Source of the DNA: Hemerocallis citrina
Taxonomy: Eukaryota; Streptophyta; Magnoliopsida; Asparagales; Asphodelaceae
Length of the DNA stretch: 64,000 nt
Assembly: GCA_017893485.1 (NCBI GenBank)
Contig: CM030364.1
Coordinates: 247,803,122-247,867,121 of the forward strand
Direction: 5' to 3'
The notes beneath the pieces are model-generated. The model saw only the letters and a list, made by a program, of their open reading frames with translations, made no database searches and was not told where the DNA came from. The translations under genes were made by a program, and so were the position numbers. Below, piece by piece: positions 58,463-64,000 of the stretch (its first letter is position 1; each line of letters opens with the position of its first letter).

Positions 58463-58953
58463 TAGAATAGCTCCGTTTAGATCTGATCTGGGTCAAATCC
58501 AAGAGCTCAAACACCAAATAGCAAAAAAAATTATGTAACGCCCCAACACAATACTCAGACAATTTATATATTTTTATCAGAAAAATTATATTTATAGTAC
58601 AACTGCCCACCACAGGCTGCCTCATAAAAATGTGTTATAGCTTATTGGTGACCTCTAATCCCAGGCTATTATATTTATTATTATTTAATCTATTTGTATT
58701 CCTGATATGGGACAATTCAAATCCATCTCTCCCCAAATCCCTTGCACATACAACAGCCCCATATGTGGGCCCCATGCGCCATGTCATCAGACAAGATAGG
58801 ACAGCATGCGTGCTGCCTCTCTTTCTCAAATCCGGGTGGGCCCTCCCTGCTGATGTCATCAGATGACGTCAGCCGCAATCAATAGCAGGTTTTCGTTGCT
58901 TGTTCTCTCAAACAGTGCCCCCCCTTCTTTCTCTCATCATTAATACCTCTTTA

Positions 58954-59157
<204 letters not shown>

Positions 59158-59278
59158 CTAGTGCAGGATCCTCATTTCTATCCTGATTTGGAGTAGTCCC
59201 GTGAGCGTCGCTCTCGTCTTTGGAATACTAGAGACCAATCCCACCTCGTGAATCATTCTGTGGCCCTTACATTCCATT

Positions 59279-59690
59279 TGTAATGCCTCGCCCCAATACT
59301 CATACAATTTATATACTTTTTTCAGTCAAATTATTATTTATAGTACAACTACCCACCACATGCTGCCTCATAAAAGGTGCTATAGCTTATTGGTGACCTC
59401 TAATCTCAGGCTATTATATTTATTATTATTTAATCTATTTGTATTCCCGATATGGAACAATTCAATTCCATCTATCCCCAAATCCCGTGCACGCACAGCA
59501 GCCCCATATGTGGGCCCCATGCGCCATGTCATCAGACAAGACAGGACAGCAGGGGTGCTGCCTCTCTTTCTCAAATTCGGGTGGGCCCCTCCCTGCTGAC
59601 GTCAGCCACAACCAACAGCAGGTTTTCACTGCTTGTTCTCTCAAATAGTGCCCCCCCCCCTTTTCTCTCTCATCATTAATATCTTTTTAT
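59279..59690. repeat. LTR-like direct repeat, copy 2
   Basis: Starts TGTAATGCCTCGCCCC and matches copy 1 through TCATCATTAAT, then is cut off by the Mutator-like element at 59698. Confidence 0.8.
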
Positions 59691-59697
59691 ATATATA

Positions 59698-60840
59698 GGG
59701 GAAGCTTCAATTGCGCACTCCTCTTTGCGCACTCCTCCTACGCACTCCTTCTCAGCCACCAGTGGCTCTCCTTTCAAGCGCTCTCTCAGTTACAAATGAT
59801 GGGGGGGCACTAAGGTCATTTTCCCATCTTTTACTCTATCTCCTCCCTCTGCTCTCTCTATCTCCCGCTCTCTTTTCTCTCGTTCTCCAAATCCCTTGTT
59901 AAGCCAAACCCTAGCTTCCTCAAATCCACCTCCACCTCAGCGCCGCTTCAAATCCAACTCTCAAAATCGCTCAAACCCTCTCCTATCTTCTCTCTCCCCC
60001 GCTCTCAAATCTCCTGATCGAAACCCTAACTCATCGATTCGAAGACGATCGAAACCCTAACTCCTGCTTCCAAAATTTCTCGATGCCCTGCTTTCGAAAA
60101 TTCTCGACGCCCCTTCTCCTGCTTTTGAAATCCCCCATATCCACCCCGACATCTTCGTTCAGGTATAATTTTGTAAACATTTTTTACCATTTTTTTTTCA
60201 ACTCCCTTATTTTGTAATTTTCGTTAGTTTATGTTATGCAAAAAATAATCTTTAGGTTGATTTATGTTTGCATTGGGTTAGATAACTTGATAACATATTT
60301 AATCTCAATATTAATTAGACAATGTTGCTATGCTTTGACAATTGTTATATGTTTTTCATTCACATTTTCAACCTCATTATTGTTAATTAATTTGTCAGGT
60401 AATGTTTGCATCTCCAGAATAGTGTGTGGAACAAGATGATCAACTACAATATGTCAGGGAAGTATTTGATTCCCATTTATGCATTTTGAGATTTGGTCTT
60501 TCTATATTTTTTGGTGTTGGTATAGGCAGTGATGACACACCTTATTATCTGAAAACCCATTTGCTGTTAGTTACTTGAGGGCGACTCTTGTTAGATTTTC
60601 GAGCATATGGTTTTTATGCATATTCTTCCACATCCACCCGATACATGTTCATGATCTTGATTGGGCCGATAGAGTAAAAGATGGGAAAATGACCTTAGTG
60701 CCCCCCCATCATTTGTAACTGAGAGAGCGCTTGAAATGAGAACCACTAGATTTTGATCATGATGAGGATCAAAATCCAGTGGCTGAGAAGGAGTGCGTAG
60801 GAGGAGTGCGCAAAGAGGAGTGCGCAACTGAAGCTTCCCT
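59698..60840. mobile_element. Mutator-like element with ~150-175-bp terminal inverted repeats
   Basis: Left TIR 59698-59840 and right TIR 60665-60840 are nearly identical when inverted (GAAGCTTCA(A/G)TTGCGCACTCC..., ...CACTAAGGTCATTTTCCC). The left copy lacks a ~37-bp hairpin (arms GATTTTGATC) that the right copy has. Long TIRs are typical of MULEs. Flanks are TA-rich so the 9-bp duplication cannot be judged. The interior has a gene-leader-like pyrimidine-rich stretch with CCAAACCCTAGC and a donor-like TTCAG|GTATAA at ~60160, perhaps captured 5' UTR. Confidence 0.82.
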
Positions 60841-61930
60841 TATATATGTTCATGATCTTGATTGGGCAACTCTCCTTCTCCCGCTCTCTCGCTAATGTTG
60901 AAGGGTGTATTTATGCATTTGAAGTGATGCGTGATTATAAAATTGATGGAGGGTGTATTTATGCACTTAAGCTGATGCTTGATTATTTAATTAACTGATG
61001 CTTGATTATATATGCATTTGAACTAGTTGGCATGGCACCGCAGTGCAGCCCTAGTGTGAATAGTGTGTTCTGAGTCTACTAATATTTTTGACTTTTTAAA
61101 TTATGCTTGGGTTAGTTTAATTAATCATACTTCAATATTATGCTTTTTACTTTTGTTTGGGTTAGTAGAAGAAGTGGCAGCAACTAGGAGTTGATAAGTT
61201 GAGAAGCACATATTCCAGGCAGCAGCAATACAAGTAGCAGCAGCAAACAATGTTCATCTTTGTAAACAAACAATGTTCATATTCTTTCTATGTATAAGTT
61301 AGTTTTTGAATTCATGTACATTACAGTATTGATGGAATATTATGTTCTGAAATGAATGAAGCAAGGTATTGAATTCATGTTTGGAGCAAGGTATTGAATT
61401 GAACAGTTACAGTTTGAATAATATTCGAGGTATTTGTCGGTATGTTACATATGCATGTTCCTTATGAGGTATGTTTATGAGCATGCCTGCTATTGTTTCT
61501 CAATTGGAGGTCCTGTAGCTGGACTATTTATGGTATCATAAGTTGAATTCAGACTTGCATGATGTAATGTAATTGCTAACTCTGATTTGGGAATATGTTT
61601 ATTCTTTGCTTTGTTTGCAATTTCAAACTCAATTCTCACTTTCGAGTTATTAACAGGATGTTTGTTGTAGATTTTGATTGTGGATTTCTAGAGCCCAAAC
61701 TTTCTAAGTGCACCAATAAATTATTTATCATACAATAAAGCGTGTAGTGTGCACGTACAGACTAACAGATGAAGTTATTTACTTTGGTTCTTCATTTATG
61801 GTTATATATTTATAGCTTTTAGGTCATTTGGTGCAGTTTTAATAATGGAGAAAATATGAAAAGGGGCTAATACTTTTTTTAGCCTGAGTTCAATCTTGAA
61901 TTATTCCTGGTGTTGCAATGATGATTGCAG

Positions 61931-62119
61931 AAATATGCTGCTTCTGGGACTCTGAGGCAAAACTATGTTAGTATACTTGTGATGCTTTTCCGTCTTCGGC
62001 AAACTTGCGATCACCCAGTTCTTGTGAAAGGGATTCTTTCAAATACTAGTGGAAAAGATAACTTGGATATGGCAGGACAACTTCCTAAGGATTTGCTCTC
62101 AAAATTACTGAGTCAGTTG
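61931..62119 (+). pseudogene. Single exon of an SNF2-family helicase gene (CHR27/28, RAD5/16-like)
   Basis: 63 codons, open, with acceptor TTGCAG before and donor GTAGGG after. The product has QNYVSILVMLFRLRQTCDHP and VLVKG, the conserved link between the two helicase lobes in plant SNF2 proteins of the RAD5/16-like group, then LPKDLLSKLL. No other exon of the gene is recognisable within several hundred bases either side. Isolated between Mutator-like inverted repeats, it is best explained as a captured gene fragment; a host gene disrupted by TEs is the alternative. Confidence 0.8.
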
Positions 62120-62149
62120 GTAGGGTCTTTGGCAATTTGTTTCATATGA

Positions 62150-62920
62150 AATGTAGTGCTTCTCATCTCATCAGATGTCTCTTTACTTTCTCTCCCATTT
62201 TCTGGTGCACAGTAAGACTTAGATATTGAAGGTTCAATAAATTCCCGAACTCTCAGGGAATTACTACTTGAAGCAAAAATGAAGAAGCAACCATCTATAG
62301 TACTACATAACTCAAAAATGAGCATGCCACTCACTGTTTCCTATTTCAGAAAGGCATAGCCAGAATATCTTAGTATCTATTTGTGGAGGACAAACTGAAA
62401 TAATTACAATTCAAACAAAAGAGAATTCACGAGCACAGTATATAAAATTATAGAACTTGAGAAGAAATGCAACATTGAGAAGAAATTCAAAATAAACTGA
62501 TGAACTGACAGCATACACACATTTACTGTTTAATATGAGATTTGGATTATCATTTCTGAGAGGAGATATAAGGTGCAAATTTACTAAGCAGTAGCTTGAG
62601 TTTAAAGTCACACAGTAGAGGAAAGTTATTTACTGATTTACATAATTTACATTAATGTTTTGTTTCCTACTTTAGAATTTTACTGATGACTAATTGTCTG
62701 AACTATGGCTCCAGCACTGTCAACTATGGCTTGTGCGAGGCTTAAAAGCAGCTTCAGCTGCAGCATGGAGTGCATCCCATATCTCTACCAAGCTAGTTTT
62801 GCTGCTACTCATAAATAACAATAAACAAAACAAGGATCAAACAATAAACAAAAGAAGACAAAAATAAACAACACAAGACCGAAATAAACAAAACAAAGTA
62901 GGCACAGAACATATAATTAA
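62150..62920. other. Interior of the Pack-MULE-like element, no further exon found
   Basis: AT-rich sequence; the open frames on the minus strand have no recognisable similarity. Confidence 0.5.
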
Positions 62921-63264
62921 AACTAGGGCTGCATTGCAATGCCATGCCAACTAGTTCAAAAACATAAATAATCAATAATCAATATTTGAAGGAAGAAGTA
63001 GAGGGAGAAGCAACAACTAAATTCTTGCTTTCTATTAGCATATACAGGGATCAAAATAAGATACATGTTAGCTTATATTAGCATAATAACTGAGAGAAGA
63101 GATAGCGAATGAGGTAAAATGACCACAGTGCCCCATTCGTTAAGTGAGAGAATAGCTGAAAGGAGAGAAACACGATTATGATCATGATGAGGATCAAAAT
63201 CGTCTAGCTGAGGGGGAGTGCGCACGGGGGTGCACAGATCTGAAGTGCGCAACTGAAGCACCCA

Positions 63265-63486
63265 CTATCGATTGCGCACTCTCTGTTGCATCATCACTGC
63301 CATCTTTGTAAATAAGATTCATATAGTCAAATACTTCCCTGATCAGATCATAGGATTTACATAGTTGTCCAATAGCTGCATTCTCTTTCATTACCTGCAA
63401 AGTCATTAAACTTGCTCATCAGAAAATGTTTGAACAAATGAATACTGAATAATGTAAGTAAATGAATAAATGCATGATAAGATACC
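63265..63486. other. Region downstream of the FRS-like gene
   Basis: Minus-strand 63406-63275 is open and could be an additional 3' exon or 3' UTR (it has an acceptor-like TTTGCAG), but the coding frame of the gene already stops at 63487. The Mutator-like terminus ends right at its left edge. Confidence 0.4.
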
Positions 63487-64000
63487 TCAATAATCTATAT
63501 CATCAGATGTGTCTTCTTCGGAACTTTCTTCTTCGATATTTTTCTCTCTAAACAAATGACAGTAAGAGGTAGTTGGTCAAAAACACATTTTTTTTCTTTC
63601 TAAAACACAATATTTAAGAGAATTAATTCAAATTCAACTTAAAGTTAGAAATTTAACCTAACAAATTTGGTTGGGCAATTCCTTGAATTGTGTTCTTGGT
63701 CACGCAAACCGCAAGCATTGCACTTTCGGGGTTTTCCTCTTTTTTTCTCTCTTGTAGGCTTCATTCTCTTCCCACGGGGTCTTCCTTTTATTGTGCATTG
63801 TACTGGCTCCTCCACTTCAACTTGAGACAATTTCAATTGTTCTTTACATGCTTCTCCACTTATTCCGGGTTGCATAAGATGAAAGTCTTTGATATTTTGG
63901 AACATTTTCTCACGTATGAATTCGTAGCCTTCATTAGAAGCTATTCCAATATCAACTTGTTGTTTTGCTAGATTACTCAACTCACAAAAGCGAGAACCAA
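63487..64000 (-). CDS. FAR1/FHY3-related (FRS-like) protein, C-terminal exons, continues past the window
   Basis: FAR1/FRS proteins derive from Mutator-like transposases and many act as light-signalling transcription factors. The exon 64000-63658 is open from the window edge. It carries a helical segment (GSRFCELSNLAKQ, then NEGYEFIREKM), the basic IKGRPRGKRMKPTREKKRGK motif, and a CCHC knuckle C-x2-C-x6-H-x4-C (CNACGLRDQEHNSRNC). A GTTAAA donor joins it to 63547-63487, which adds an acidic tail (EEESSEEDTSDDIDY) and TGA at 63487-63489. The splice phase fits. The DNA-binding and MULE transposase domains should lie to the right, outside the window. It may be a host gene or part of a FAR1-type MULE. 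Confidence 0.8.

Larger units (their letters stand above)
54708..58533 (-). mobile_element. Ty1/copia retrotransposon, decayed and 5'-truncated
   Basis: Minus-strand order gag knuckle, protease, integrase, RT, RNase H, which is the copia order (integrase before RT). The 3' LTR is at 54708-55019; the 5' LTR and most of gag are missing where an LTR-like repeat begins at 58534. Several stops and at least two frame changes interrupt the polyprotein. Confidence 0.9.
60845..63264. mobile_element. Pack-MULE-like element with captured SNF2 exon; left end unresolved
   Basis: The right end 63100-63264 is homologous to the TIR of the neighbouring MULE (GTGCGCAACTGAAGC, TGATCATGATGAGGATCAAAATC, AAAATGACC). 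Farther in, 62923-62957 is an inverted copy of 61020-61054 (GAACTAGTTGGCATGGC core), so long inverted ends enclose 61.06-62.92 kb. The outermost left TIR is missing or replaced by the adjacent MULE. The interior includes one spliceable exon of a host gene. Whether this and 59698-60840 form a single element is open. Confidence 0.6.

Noticed and set aside
63194..63406. Extra coding exon of the FRS-like gene
   Set aside because: The gene's frame already ends at 63487; the left part of this frame runs into the Mutator-like terminus. Kept only as possible 3' UTR or exon.

Overview
The window is plant nuclear DNA, most likely a dicot with a repeat-rich genome (the species cannot be told from the sequence). 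Almost all of it is transposable elements inserted into one another. The only coding pieces not clearly belonging to a transposon's own replication genes are a broken intronless LOG (cytokinin-activating) copy carried by a retrotransposon, one SNF2-helicase exon inside a Mutator-like element, and the 3' end of a FAR1/FRS-like gene at the right edge. There are no bacterial features, rRNA genes or CRISPR arrays.

Layout, left to right. 1-785: host flank with decayed palindromes. 786-17504: a Ty3/gypsy-type LTR retrotransposon on the minus strand. Its left LTR is split by a solo LTR (1300-9426, TSD GAACT), itself split by a non-autonomous CACTA element (3317-8219, TSD TTT) with about twelve 245-bp tandem repeats. 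Its short interior (11025-13873) holds gag/protease remnants plus the LOG retrocopy.

17778-46247: a Ty1/copia-like element (TSD GCCCT) that is the container for everything to 46247. It holds a Tekay/Del-type chromovirus (19509-33133, TSD GGAAG) whose left LTR carries an inverted solo LTR of its own family (21610-24694, TSD CAAAC). It also holds a solo LTR of a TGTCAC family (33249-41675), which contains a copia-type solo LTR (34235-35727) and a second TGTCAC solo LTR (35731-39185, TSD CACTA). Its right LTR contains a MITE-like element (42649-46242, TSD TAA) that in turn contains a second CACTA element (42862-45904, TSD AAG). Subtracting the nested pieces restores matching LTR lengths (2781/2781, 3469/3455, 701/687 bp), which strongly supports these boundaries.

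46391-50660: a PIF/Harbinger element with two divergent, apparently intact genes (a spliced Myb/SANT-like ORF1 and a DDE transposase); it is the only plausibly autonomous element here. 51110-53650: a palindrome-rich element interrupted by a second MITE-like element. 53772-54527: another palindrome-bearing MITE with TAA TSD. 54708-58533: a decayed minus-strand Ty1/copia element. 58534-59690: two direct LTR-like repeats, an (ATT)n(AT)n tract and a 40-bp perfect palindrome. 59698-63264: Mutator-like sequences with long TIRs and the captured SNF2 exon. 63487-64000: the C-terminal exons of the FRS-like gene.

Two themes recur. Several unrelated non-autonomous elements carry repeated, near-perfect 20-27 bp palindromes, each family with its own sequence. 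And the identifiable nonsense codons in the retrotransposon genes are nearly all explained by C-to-T changes at CAG or CGA codons, as expected from decay of methylated cytosines. All TSD, LTR and splice calls were made by eye.
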